From the NCBI RefSeq assembly GCF_000004075.3, contig NC_026655.2, positions 9,964,723 through 10,028,722 on the forward strand: a DNA stretch of 64,000 bases, given 5' to 3'. The position numbers and the translations under genes were made by a program. The notes under the pieces were generated by a model. That model saw nothing but the letters and a program-made list of their open reading frames with translations. It made no database searches and was not told where the DNA came from. Of the stretch, positions 37,276 to 47,899 are shown piece by piece (the stretch's first letter is position 1; every line of letters begins with the position of its first letter). The DNA is from Cucumis sativus (lineage: Eukaryota; Streptophyta; Magnoliopsida; Cucurbitales; Cucurbitaceae).

Positions 37276-40260
37276 AAATGATTCCGTCTTCTGTTTCGAT
37301 CCTCATTTTGTAAGACTATTTTTTATATAAATTTTGATCTTGTTATTATTATCATTATTACCTTTTAAAGTACATTTTGGTGGAGAAATGAGCCATCACG
37401 ATGTGTTAATAGAATAAATAAGTTATGTTGTTTATCCAGAAGTTCAGAGAACTGTTTTGGTCAGAAAATCATTTCTTGCACATCTTCTATATGTCCGAAT
37501 AGAATGAAAATGATTCTCCATCCTGTGTTCAAATATCACCCTGTCTTTGATGATTTTCCATCATACATTAATAATTAATAAGTTCACAGTGGTCGAGTTC
37601 AATTTATGACCAAAGTTGAGAATATAAGTTATATGGTTGTTGGTTGACTTGTTTGATTGGTACATCATAAACACTTCATTCAATAGCAAATATTTCATTC
37701 CATAGCTAACACAAATATTTCATTCAATAGCTAACACAAATATATGGTAGATTAGTTTAAATTAAAGTTTAATTTTTAGTTATAGAAGTTTGGAATTTCT
37801 TAGAGCTCTATAGCTTCCTGCAACAAAAACGGTGAAAGTATCTGAGTACAAAGGGTATTTTGGTCCTTTCATAAATAATTTTATTTCCAAATTAAATAAA
37901 TGGACAAGCTTGGTGTCAAACTCGGTCTAGAGGAACTGATAAGTTTTGTTGGGAGAGTTTCTTGAAATTTGCACAATATTTGTATTTTTAGATATTTTAT
38001 GTAAATATGATATACGATTTATTCTAGTAATATTACAATTAAAATTATCTTTTAATTATTCTTCTGGTGATTTTGTTAAAAAATTCTTCCATCCCTTTGG
38101 TATCTCTATCCCTTTCCATTCTCTTTCTCTATCCATTATATTCTTTCTTATTTCATTCATCTCTTTTAAATTTTGTTGTTAAGTACATATTTGTTTCATA
38201 TTATTAATTATGTGTATGAAATTGTGAAATATTGTACGCTAGTGGAATTTTCAGTAAATTTTTTCAAGAAAAGAAAATTCATAGGGAATGTAGTATATAT
38301 GTCACGTAATTTACGATATATATTCCTATTTACAGTCAATCAAGTATAAATATCACGTCATTTTCATTCGTTTTTGCATTGTTTTTCATATATTCCACAT
38401 AATTTATTAATTTCTAATATATGCTTATTATATTTAATAAAATTTGCATTGATTTTTATATATTGAAAGTTAATTTGTAAAATCTTATCATGATTGAGAT
38501 TGTTTTCGATTGAAATAGATCATAATATACCTTGTATATTTAACATAATATTAGATAACAATGTACACGTGCATATTTCACATTGTATTTAAATTTTGTA
38601 ACAAATTTTACATTATGTGAGAGTACAAATTTATATTCATGAAATTAGAAAAAGATATTGCTAATGATATTTTATATATATTGTATAATATATGATATAT
38701 TATGTGTTTATTGCTTAAAGATATATTCGTGATACTTAATGTTTAATATTTAATGATATTTAATATATACTGTAACATATATGAAATATTATGTATATGC
38801 TAGTATGTTTAATTATATATGATATATATTGTAAACTATATGATATTTTGTATGTTGTAAGTTTACAAGGAGCATCATTGATCATAAAAAGAAATAAATA
38901 GTCTAGAGTTTAGAAACTTAAAAAAACAATTCATTAATCGCACAATATTATTAAATTAAAAAGAGAAAAGAAGTTTATTATAGACTAGATACTATATTAC
39001 ATGATTTAAGAAAGAAAATTAATAACATAAAACGTTTATTAGTTGAAGGAAATGATCGAAATATGCATTTATTGTATTTTGTATTTATCGAAAATTTCAA
39101 CGAAAAATCAAATCGAAATTATATATAGCAAAATTTACAAAAACATGAAGGAATTATAGATACATGGAAGAAGAAATAGTTTATTTGATGAAACCATTTT
39201 CATCTTCCACAAGTCTGCAAGATCAGCTCGAGTTTCACCAACTCTTTCTTCTCATATGCTATAAATTTAGGCTAACCATTTAATATAAATCACATTCATA
39301 TTAACTGAACCTTTGATGTTAACATGAATCTAATTAACATTATTTTAACATTTAAATCTTATTCAAACACGTTTCATCTCTTATTTATTATATATTTTAT
39401 TTTGAATTGTACGTTCAATCTAACATGTTCTGGTTGTTTATTTCTAAATTTCGTGTTTACGATATTGGTGAGTATATGCTAAAGTGTGCTTAGCTCAAGA
39501 AATATTAGTTAAAAAATGAATCAAAACACAAATATTGAAATTTAAAAATTATCCAAAAATAATTCTTAATGTGATAATAATATCATTTCTTATTATCATA
39601 TGTAAAACCTTCCTATTTTGTAAATATTAATTTTACCAATGATAAAACGTTGATAGACTTCTATCAATAGCATTAATAGAAATTGAGATTTTGTTATATT
39701 TTAAAAGTATTTATGTAATTTTTTCATTTACACTTCTTTCTTTAAAATTAATTTTCATAAATATAACAAAATACCAAAATATTTATGAGAAAAATTGATG
39801 ACAAAAACATTTAGAAAAAAAAAAACTAATGACACCTATTTTTTTTTATATTGTGAATATCACAAAATTAGTGATATCTGCTATCATACGTAATTATAGA
39901 GTTATTCGATTTTTAAATTTGTTACTTTTGCAATTTAAAAAATGTAGTTAGATAGACTCTATTATCATAAGACTTTTTAGTATTCTTGCAAGGACTCTTA
40001 TTTACGACCCGTGTAACAAAATAAAAAAATGTCATGAAACTGATAAAATATTTTCATAAATCTCATATTTGTCCTTGGCATTGCAAACCATTTTTCATTT
40101 CTTTTTCTTGTTCCTTGTGATCCATCTTCTCTTCATATTATTACTTATTCTTCTTCATATCAACCACTAGTTCTTACTTGTGATTTCTTTATTTTCTCCA
40201 AAATTTCTTTTTTTCTTCATCATCTCTCATACGTTTCCTCTTCTAGATCTAAACGATCAT
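37276..40260. other. AT-rich intergenic spacer
   Basis: No gene recognised. Three close copies of ATTTCATTCAATAGCTAACA-type sequence lie at 37675-37745. A stretch of extreme AT content with many ATATGATAT words lies at 38200-38870. A partial palindrome-family copy (GATAGACTTCTATCAATAGC) is at 39640-39700. Confidence 0.5.
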
Positions 40261-40640
40261 ACACTAAAATCTAAACTATCTTAATTAGTACATGATTGTG
40301 TACCAAATATAAAAGATCTTGATACACGATCTTGAACAAAAATCGTTTAGATCTTGGTACAATTAGTACATAATTGTGTACCAAATATAAAAGATCTTGA
40401 TACACGATCTTGAACAAAAATCGTTTAGATCTTGATACACGATCATTTAGATCTGACACAATTGTTGTGTACTAAATCTAGACGACCATGGTACACAATC
40501 TCATACTAAATCTAGACAATCGTGGTACACAATCTTATACTAAATATAAATAATCTTAGTACATGATTGTAAACCAAAATCATTTGAACTTGATAGACGA
40601 TCTTAGTAATTGATCATGTACCAATATTATACTCAAATTT
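40261..40640. repeat. AAACGATC-type repeat array with a 78-bp tandem duplication
   Basis: Words such as ATCGTTTAGATCTTG, TACACGATC and GTGTACCAAATATAAA alternate throughout. Copies at 40283-40360 and 40361-40438 are nearly identical, a 78-bp head-to-tail duplication (a 26-aa repeat in the minus-strand open frame, which is not a real protein). Confidence 0.8.
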
Positions 40641-42524
40641 TTTGCACACATGTATGATCGTAAAATATTTTTATTATTTCATATAATAGACCCGTGTTTT
40701 TTTTTCAAAATTGTATTATATAGTGTAAATATTATATCAATTTGTTATAACATTTTAAAAAACTATTTCTTTATTACAAATATTTGCCTTCTAAAATTGA
40801 TATTAGTATATAAAAGTTTAAATAATATAATAATTATCGATATTTATGACGCCATTCATTAAAGAAAATAAAGAATAACATCCAGTTATGATGTGTTGTG
40901 TTTGATATTAGTTCTTCACACAGACAACCATCTAAGAAGACAAACAACAACAGATATATAAAAGTTAGCCAATAAGAATTTAACTCAGCTTGTATCTTTA
41001 AATATTAAAGATTAAAAAATATGTAACTCAAACAAAATAATGGTAAAATAAGCATAAACACACTTGATTAAATAAAATATGAAAATTAAATAACGGAATA
41101 TTTGTGGCACCATAAAATGTAAGAAGTTTGTAAAATTTGAATGAAATATGAGTTCCCTAACCTTACAAAATTCTACTGCCCTTGCACGCAAAAATATCCA
41201 AAATTGGAACGTGTTTGATGAAAGATCCAAAAATTATATTGTATATCATAAATCTAAACTTATCCCCTAACCTATTAAATCCCAAAACAGTTAAATCACA
41301 TGTAAATGCTATATATTCTAACATCTAATCTAATCATATAATATAGAGAAAGAGCTTTCTATACCACTCAATAAGAAATCACTAGTGAGTCCAGTTTTTA
41401 AAGAAAGTCACAATCAGATATATCTTAAGGCTATTTACTCCATCACAAACACCCCCACCCCCAAGTTCTCTTCCTTTTAACAACAATATATGAAACAAAT
41501 ACAAAATGTTTCTAGCATGATCCCTAACCTGCAATTGCAGCCCACCACATCAATGTTAAAGACGCCAAAGTGACTCAATGTTGCCTTCAGTCTTCAGCCA
41601 TCCACACGAATGCCTCATCTTTGTTAGGGCCAAAACCTGCACATCCTGTAAAGCCAATCATCCTACACAGTGGACCATATTAACCTGTACAAAAATTTCA
41701 TGATCACATCTTAGCTTGGAAAATTTAGAGTCTAGAAGCAGGGAAACAACCTGAACCTGCAAAAACTTAGATAATGATGAGATCACATTTTTTCTTAATA
41801 TCAACAAAAAGGTAATGCAAAAAAGTTCATAAGGGAAAGAAACCGTAATACGATAAATGGAATCGTTCACAAGTCCTCATGGGCAGCAGTCTTAATCCCT
41901 GACTGTAAAATCAAATTTATACGTTTGCTATAGAATTATGGATATTGTAAGTATCAATGCCATGACTGCAATTGAAACATGTTAATGAAATTTAAATGAA
42001 GACAAACACACGTCCAAAAACAAATCGCTGTCAAGAAAAAGAGGTTTTCAAAGATCTATTTCAATTTTTATGATGCTTTCTAGATGTACCACAGGGTTAA
42101 CTGAAGAATCTTCTGATAAGACAGGGGGTTTCCTTCTACACATTCTCTCACTTTCCACAAATCAAAGGGAATAAACTGGTTAACATCCAATAGGGGAAAA
42201 GAACTTAATTTTTAACCACCATTTCTTGCATCTTCTAGCACTGTTTCATTTGTTCTGTCTCGCAAACAGTTTCCCCTTCCATTTTTCTATTTTTTCTTTT
42301 AAGTTCCCTAAGCTGGACACGTTCCTAACCAATCCACTAATGAAAAAAATGTTGTTACCTACTCTAATGGCTAAAAAAAGATCAAAGAGATGTTGGGGAG
42401 ATCAGATAACTAGAACCAGCAACTTCTTACGTATTGGGATAACACTACTAGGGACATTTTAAGGAATGAATGCAAGACCTCAAACAGAAACCTTGGAAGT
42501 AGTACCTAAGTTCAAGTAAACAGA
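40641..42524. other. Spacer and probable 3'UTR of the U2AF small-subunit gene
   Basis: 41.4-42.5 kb is less AT-rich and lies directly downstream of the U2AF35 stop, so it probably includes that gene's 3'UTR, possibly with an intron. 40.64-41.4 kb is plain AT-rich sequence. No open frame here has a recognisable domain. Confidence 0.4.
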
Positions 42525-44210
42525 TCAGTAACCATAGCCTTGCTCAGGAGGCTGCCGCTGTTGCTGCTCCTCATAGCCACAGGTTTGATTTGCATACTTC
42601 ACCTCACTGTCGTAGCTTTTCTCATGGTTATTTCTGTTGTCATCAGAATTGGCATTATTATCATTTCCTTGTTCTCTCTCCTTGTTCCACTGCTCAATTT
42701 TAGCACGCCTCTCTTCACTCCCTTCCCTAACTGGACTTCGGTTCTTCCTTCCACGTGGACTACGGCTCCTGCTTCTATGGCCAGGGCTTGTAGTCCTATG
42801 CCTCCTACTCCGACTTTCATGATACGCATCTCTCTCATCATACCTTCGACTATGACCATGCTTGCCATAAGAGCGTTCTTCATAACTTCGATGCCTATAG
42901 GGGCTGCGGCTTCTGCTCCTACTATGACTATGCCTTCGACGATACATTGCAAACAGTTCATGCCTCAGCTCTCTGAAAGACAAGAAATTACCATGGCTAT
43001 CAAATAAAGTACGCATACAACTTACAAGAAGTGGCAATACAATATCAACAGGAAGAATAATACATCTCAGAGGGAAAAGAGGGAGGTGGTGAAGATAATA
43101 TACCTGCCAATCCTCTTCAAATGCATGAAATTGCAATACCCACCACGATTACACATGTTTTCTTCATATTGCCTACATGTAGCTTCTCTAAAGTCTGTAA
43201 CTGGAGAGAAGTCGACAATGATCGGGCGTCCTGCAAAGAAACAGTTATATACATAGGTTACCAGATTCATTTCACCCGATTCTAAAATCAAAAGCTGCAG
43301 ACAAAAAGTATAAATATGAAGGGAAAAATAAAGGGGCAGGAGAAGACAGAAACTTCAACTGACCAGCATAGAATCTGCCACTAAGATTCCGAAGAGCATT
43401 TGCTGCTTGCTCCTCCTCTCGAAATTGAACATAAACATTGCCCACCTAATCAAACACATCATTAGATAACTACTCATTAGCTAATTCTACAATGAAATAG
43501 CATACATCAAAGTTGAAAGGCAGATTTGTAAAATTATTTCCCTTCAAACAATGAGCAAAGAGGAGAGTATTACCATATGGTCAGCTAGATTGTCACATAC
43601 ATTCAAACTTTCAATCTCCCCGTACTTGTTCAGTTCCTGAAATAGATCTTCATAGAACTCCTGAAATGTAGACAGATCAACAATAAAGCTACAATTGTTC
43701 CACGCGCAAATGATGATTCAAAATAAAAAAATTTACAAGCCACGCCAAGAGCGTAAGGAAGTTAATGAGGACACAAAAAAGATATCTTACTCTATCCATG
43801 ATAACACGATCACTTGAAAATCAACTAAACAAAACGACGTCTAAGATTACGATAAAAATAATAGCAATCCAACCTAAAAAAAAAGCCAAGATCCACCCCG
43901 ACCCCCGTTCAAAAATAATAATAATAACGTGAAAATTCATGATAAAAATAGTAGTAAACAAGAGAAAATGTACCTCAAAATGGTCCTGGATGTTGCGAGG
44001 GTCAATTGGATTCCCTTGCGCGTCGACACCAGGAGTAATCATGTCAGGTCTCTGATACATATTAGAAAGCAGGAGGGTGGGGCTGATACTAGGCTTGGTG
44101 TGCAACCGTGAACACCTATCACCGTGGCGGCAGGCCCCGATCTTGAAGTAGAAGGGACAGTTAACTCTGTCCTTCTCGGTTCCGAATATGGATGCCAAAT
44201 GCTCCGCCAT
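42525..44210 (-). CDS. U2AF35: Splicing factor U2AF small subunit (U2AF35)
   Basis: Five exons, 44210-43974, 43660-43574, 43445-43364, 43230-43104 and 42972-42525, with GT-AG junctions in frame, give 326 aa. The nuclear protein binds the 3' splice-site AG as a heterodimer with the large subunit. Order of parts: C3H zinc finger 1 (Cys18, Cys27, Cys33, His37); a U2AF-homology RRM at about 43-150 with the RNP-like [11 protein letters not shown]3H zinc finger 2 (Cys154, Cys162, Cys168, His172); an RS domain from about 188 ([19 protein letters not shown]); an acidic, Asn- and Gln-rich tail ending EQGYGY. Ser35 in finger 1 matches the human Ser34 position. The start is the first ATG after the TATA-like box at 44314. 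Confidence 0.95.
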
Positions 44211-44313
44211 TTCCAGCCGTGGGAGAAAGGAAGAAATTGGGTACAGAATTGGAATGAGATGAAAATGGAGAAGAAGCAGAAGAAGAAGAGAAAGAAAATG
44301 ATGATGGGTGGAG

Positions 44314-44323
44314 TTTTATTTAA
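44314..44323 (-). promoter_or_regulatory. TATA-like box of the U2AF35 gene
   Basis: TTAAATAAAA on the minus strand, 104 bases upstream of the ATG, followed by a CT-rich leader. Confidence 0.35.
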
Positions 44324-44330
44324 GCTGTTT

Positions 44331-44377
44331 CTCTAGAATGTTCATGGGAAAGCCTTGGGGGGACGTCTAGAAGATTC
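44331..44377 (-). promoter_or_regulatory. Two heat-shock-element-like sites upstream of U2AF35
   Basis: CTCTAGAATGTTC (44331-44343) and GTCTAGAAGATTC (44365-44377) each match TTCnnGAAnnTTC in two full 5-bp units with a one-base miss in the third. They lie just upstream of the TATA-like box. Function is inferred from the pattern only. Confidence 0.35.
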
Positions 44378-44435
44378 ATTACTATTTAATTCAACTTAGT
44401 TATATAAAGAGAAATCAATGTTAACGAACAAAACA

Positions 44436-44518
44436 GCTGGTTTGCCCGAGAGGTTAAGGGGGAAGACTTAAGATCTTCTGCACATAAGTGCGCGTGGGTT
44501 CGAACCCCACAGCCAGCA
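44436..44518 (+). tRNA. tRNA-Leu (anticodon TAA)
   Basis: 83 nt without intron. The acceptor stem GCTGGTT pairs with AGCCAGC (one G-U pair), discriminator A. The anticodon stem GAAGA/TCTTC encloses CTTAAGA, so the anticodon is TAA. The long variable arm expected of tRNA-Leu (TGCACATAAGTGCGC) is present. The T arm is GTGGG-TTCGAAC-CCCAC. A TTTTT terminator follows at 44523. Confidence 0.95.
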
Positions 44519-44569
44519 TCCTCTTTTTATTTGCTTTCCTCATTTGTTTGGTGAAAGCATCGAAATCGT

Positions 44570-45000
44570 CTATAAATTTTTTTGGAAAATAGGTGAAAAA
44601 TATAATATTATTTTATTTAGTCTTTAATCCTCTCGTTCCAACTCAAAAATGAGATCAAATCTCTAAGCCTTCACAAATAAGAGTAGCGAAAGCCTTTAAA
44701 TCATCTTTATTTTTACCTCCCTTTTTTTAATGATTAATTTAAAATAATTATAATAATTAGTAATTAATTAACGCTTGTTAATTTTTATCACTATTAAAAT
44801 TAGTTTTAAATTTTCACTTTATAACTATTTTAAATTAATTAATAGATATTAACAAGACGCCTTTTAAAAAACAAAATAAAACACGAAAATATTTACATCG
44901 TATAAAACAATTTAAAAAAATGAAAAAACTCACAAGCTCACAACGTGGAATAACAAAAATATCTCAGCGATTAAACAGCCGCATGCACATGGAAAAATGA
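44570..45000. other. AT-rich spacer
   Basis: No gene. The arm-like sequence AAAATATTTACATCGTATAAAACA at 44885-44912 precedes the repeat array at 45000-45250. Confidence 0.5.
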
Positions 45001-45255
45001 TTTTGTACTATGTTTAAATGCTCTTGTAACAAGTTTAAATGATTTTGTACCATTCTACCAAGTCTAAACAATCTTGTACCCTTCTACCTAGTCTAAATAA
45101 TCTTGTATCCAGTTTAAATAATTTTGTACCAAATCAAAATGATCTATTGGTGATAGTGGTCTATTTTTGTTTATTTGGGATAGACAATTTATCGTTTAAA
45201 TATTGGTACATATCGTTTAGATCCTGTACCAATATCATTTAGATCTTGTACCAAG
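45000..45255. repeat. AAACGATC-type repeat array (diverged copy)
   Basis: Successive units of the form TCTAAACAATCTTGTACC and TTTAAATGATTTTGTACC, then ATCGTTTAGATC and CATTTAGATCTTGTACC, the same vocabulary as the arrays at 40.3, 49.9 and 55.4 kb. Confidence 0.65.
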
Positions 45256-45521
45256 AAGAAAAATAAAAGATGAGAAATGAACAAGATGAAAGAAATTCTA
45301 GAAGAATAAATAAGAAAGAGTGTGTTTCACTTGTAAATTACATTCCTAGCTCGTTATTCAATCGAATCCCGAGTCTTATAGTATTTTAGTAGTTTTAGTT
45401 AATAAATCCAAAACTTCAATGTCATGTTATTTGAACATTTTAACAGCTCCAAACTTAGATTGTAATAGGTAAAAATACTCATGTCTAAAATAGTCATTTA
45501 CGGGCGATCATAGAAAAAGAT

Positions 45522-45529
45522 TGTTGAGA

Positions 45530-45562
<33 letters not shown>

Positions 45563-45602
45563 ACCTTAATCTGGCGCCTTAGACCAACTCGGCCATCTCA
45601 AC
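45522..45602 (-). tRNA. tRNA-Leu (anticodon AAG), copy 1
   Basis: 81 nt on the minus strand. The acceptor GTTGAGA pairs fully with TCTCAAC. The anticodon stem CCAGA/TCTGG encloses TTAAGGT (anticodon AAG). The T arm is GTGGG-TTCAAAT-CCCAC, and a Pol III stop TTTTT follows. It is identical over its full length to the plus-strand copy at 46467-46547. Confidence 0.95.
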
Positions 45603-46466
45603 CTTTGTTTGATAAACACTATTTTTATTTTATATATCTAAATTATATAAAATATGGTTCTAAAGAAATACAACCCAAGGAAACAAATCCCAAGGAAAAG
45701 CGCGAACGTCACTTTTTTCTAAATAGAAGTTTCAAACTAGGTAGAACAATAAAAAGAATACCATCAACAGTAGTGATCTAATTATTAAAATCTATTGATA
45801 ATTGTCTCCCAAAATAGTCTAGCTGAAGGATAATAAAATAATACATATTGGTATCAAGACTCAAACAAATGGTTTAAAATTTTGAAAATGAAAACACATT
45901 ATCTAAGAACAAGCTAAGAAGATACGAAATAACTAATAATACCAATCATTTGTACCTTGCAACTGCTGCATTGAGGTTAATGTTTTATAAAGACTAATAC
46001 TACAATAGAGTAGAGATCAAATTAGTTAGAGTGTATCATCCCTTGTTTCAATTGTGTTTGAATCAAAGAATATCTCCTTATCTCTATACACTAAGAATAA
46101 ACCGAAACCATAAATTATATACCCATCAAATGACCTTGCAAAAAAAAAATTATAACGCTTAAACCACAGTTGTTATTGGGCAAGTGCATATGAGTCAAAT
46201 TATTGTAATATAAAACATTTTAATAGTTATTAATATGAACTTGTTCTAACTAGAACTCAAAGGTAGGTAATAATTTCTAAATCACAAGTAAATGCATGGA
46301 AACAAAACAAGGAAAAAGTTGAAGCAGAGAAGTAGTTGTTTGTTTTTTCGATTGTAAATGGTTTATTAGGTATAAATTGAAGGTTTAGAGATCAATCATA
46401 TAAAACTTTAGAACCATATCTTAGAAAGATTAGATATTTAAAACAAAATATTGTATGGTAACAAAA
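45603..46466. other. Spacer between the inverted tRNA-Leu genes
   Basis: 864 bp of AT-rich sequence with no gene recognised. Open frames overlapping the tRNAs are shadows. Confidence 0.6.
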
Positions 46467-46506
46467 GTTGAGATGGCCGAGTTGGTCTAAGGCGCCAGAT
46501 TAAGGT

Positions 46507-46539
<33 letters not shown>

Positions 46540-46547
46540 TCTCAACA
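46467..46547 (+). tRNA. tRNA-Leu (anticodon AAG), copy 2
   Basis: Identical to the minus-strand copy at 45522-45602. Box A (TGGCCGAGTTGG) and box B (GGTTCAAATCC) are intact, and ATCTTTTT follows as terminator. About 20 bases of 3' flank are also shared with copy 1. Confidence 0.95.
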
Positions 46548-46871
46548 ATCTTTTTGTATGATTGCCCATGGGGCTTAATAAAACAATTTTGGAATTTCCA
46601 TTATATAACATCCTAAACCCATTCAAATTTTGTAATCATAATTATTTATTTCTTTTAAAACAATAGAAGGGGAAAGAGTCCAACCAAATAGTTCTTCAAA
46701 TCTAGCTTTTGGGTTTTACATTTGAACATTTTGTATCATCAATCAAACAACATCAAAATAGTCAGCAGTGGATTATGCTTATGAACAACAATTTAAAAAA
46801 TCAATGCATAAACAAATCATACAACTTGAATTAAAACACAACACCAATATTAATAATCTTATACTTTGATT

Positions 46872-47756
46872 TCAACCACTTTTGTTGGCCATGGCCATCT
46901 CCATTGGATACCAACCCAACACCCTGAAGAACGAAGCATATTCCTTCAACTCCGCCATAGCTTCTTCACCTTTCCCTTCCTCCATTGATGCCTCAAAGTC
47001 CGCATAAAACACATACTCAAACCTCTTCACCCTCTCCTCCACTCTCATCGGACAGCTCCGGTGCGGCCTCGATTCAATCTTCGTCAACTTAATGTTCCTC
47101 ATCGCAAATGCCGCCAGCACCTTGAATAGAGCCGCCGTTCCTTTCTCCAATGCGAACACTACGCTCGTCTTTAACGCCAAACCCGGTTCCGGAATCACCG
47201 GATCTCGTGCTAGGACAACGAATCGCGTCACGTTTCTCAAATCGTCTTGGATTCCGTTCTCGAGGATTTCGAGCCCGTACAGCTCGGCGGCGCGTGCGCT
47301 AGCGATTGCGGCTGTATCGCGGAGGTTGTTGAGGGCTACGTGTTCGGCAGCGCCGGCGGTATCGTCGAAGGCTTCACGCGCGGCGTTGAGGCCGAGTTTG
47401 GTGAGAGTTTGTTCGCATTGAGCTAGGGCTTGAGGATGGGAAATAATTCTTCTGATGGATTCTGATCGGACTCCTGGTAAGGCTAAGAGGCAATGGTGAA
47501 CCGGTAGTTGAACTTCGCCGATTATGTGGAGGGTATAGCGGAGGAGAAGATCATAGTTACGATGAATAGAACCGCCAAGGGAGTTTTCAATTGGGAGAAC
47601 GGCGAGATCGGCAATGCGATTCTCAACCGATTGAAAGGCAGTTTCGAATTGATCGCAGGGGATTGTTACGCAGTTAGGGCAGGCTTTGCCGGCGGCGGCT
47701 TCGGAGTAAGCACCGGGAACCCCTTGGTAAGCGACGTGAAGCTTTTGAGCGCCCAT
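46872..47756 (-). CDS. ADT: Arogenate/prephenate dehydratase, intronless, without a transit peptide
   Basis: A single 294-aa open frame. The enzyme removes water and CO2 from arogenate (or prephenate), the last step of phenylalanine synthesis. The catalytic domain (about 6-185) starts [14 protein letters not shown] and holds the catalytic motif NVTRF (175-179). The C-terminal ACT regulatory domain (about 197-285) holds ESRP (228-231), the region that binds phenylalanine. Plant homologues are usually near 380-430 aa because of a plastid transit peptide; this ATG starts only six residues before the domain, so the product would be cytosolic. Some plant members are also intronless, so lack of introns need not mean retroposition. 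An in-frame upstream ORF ends 12 bases before the start. ADT against PDT preference cannot be read from sequence with certainty. Confidence 0.9.
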   Translation of the reverse strand: MGAQKLHVAYQGVPGAYSEAAAGKACPNCVTIPCDQFETAFQSVENRIADLAVLPIENSLGGSIHRNYDLLLRYTLHIIGEVQLPVHHCLLALPGVRSESIRRIISHPQALAQCEQTLTKLGLNAAREAFDDTAGAAEHVALNNLRDTAAIASARAAELYGLEILENGIQDDLRNVTRFVVLARDPVIPEPGLALKTSVVFALEKGTAALFKVLAAFAMRNIKLTKIESRPHRSCPMRVEERVKRFEYVFYADFEASMEEGKGEEAMAELKEYASFFRVLGWYPMEMAMANKSG

Positions 47757-47768
47757 TGAAGCCGGAGA

Positions 47769-47864
47769 CTACTTTCCGACGGTTGCGACGGCGTAGTCCT
47801 TGAGTTTTTCTTTGTTATTGAGTAATTTACAAAGTGGGTGGACAGAAATGATTGGCAGAGCCAT
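47769..47864 (-). CDS. In-frame upstream ORF (31 codons) before the dehydratase
   Basis: The minus-strand ATG at 47864 opens 31 codons ending in TAG at 47771-47769, in the same frame as the dehydratase ATG at 47756. The four codons between read SPAS, and SPAS-M resembles the SPAPM-type residues that precede the [16 protein letters not shown] start of plastid ADTs, as I recall them. The peptide (MALPIISVHPL then a Lys/Asn-rich part) has no acidic residue in its first 18. It could be a uORF that dampens translation or the remains of a transit peptide cut by a stop codon. Confidence 0.5.
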   Translation of the reverse strand: MALPIISVHPLCKLLNNKEKLKDYAVATVGK

Positions 47865-47868
47865 AGCT

Positions 47869-47893
47869 GGTTTTATAGTTGGAAGGTTATATA
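47869..47893 (-). promoter_or_regulatory. Two TATA boxes of the dehydratase gene
   Basis: TATAAAACC (47877-47869) ends four bases before the upstream ATG, and TATATAAC (47893-47886) lies a little further up. The first would place transcription start at about 47845, inside the upstream ORF and past its ATG; the second near 47860, at the ATG itself. Confidence 0.5.
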
Positions 47894-47899
47894 AGTATT

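Noticed and set aside
40271..40459. Minus-strand frame with a repeated 26-residue unit
   Set aside because: It is only the translation of the 78-bp tandem duplication.
42540..43007. 155-codon plus-strand frame opposite the U2AF35 RS domain
   Set aside because: It is the antisense shadow of the repetitive Arg-Ser codons; there is no domain of its own.
45521..45781. Open frame beginning MLRVGFEPTPFRTRT
   Set aside because: It is the translation of the tRNA-Leu(AAG) gene; the same peptide appears at the other copy (46438-46626).
47092..47421. 109-codon plus-strand frame opposite the dehydratase
   Set aside because: Antisense shadow of a GC-rich coding exon.
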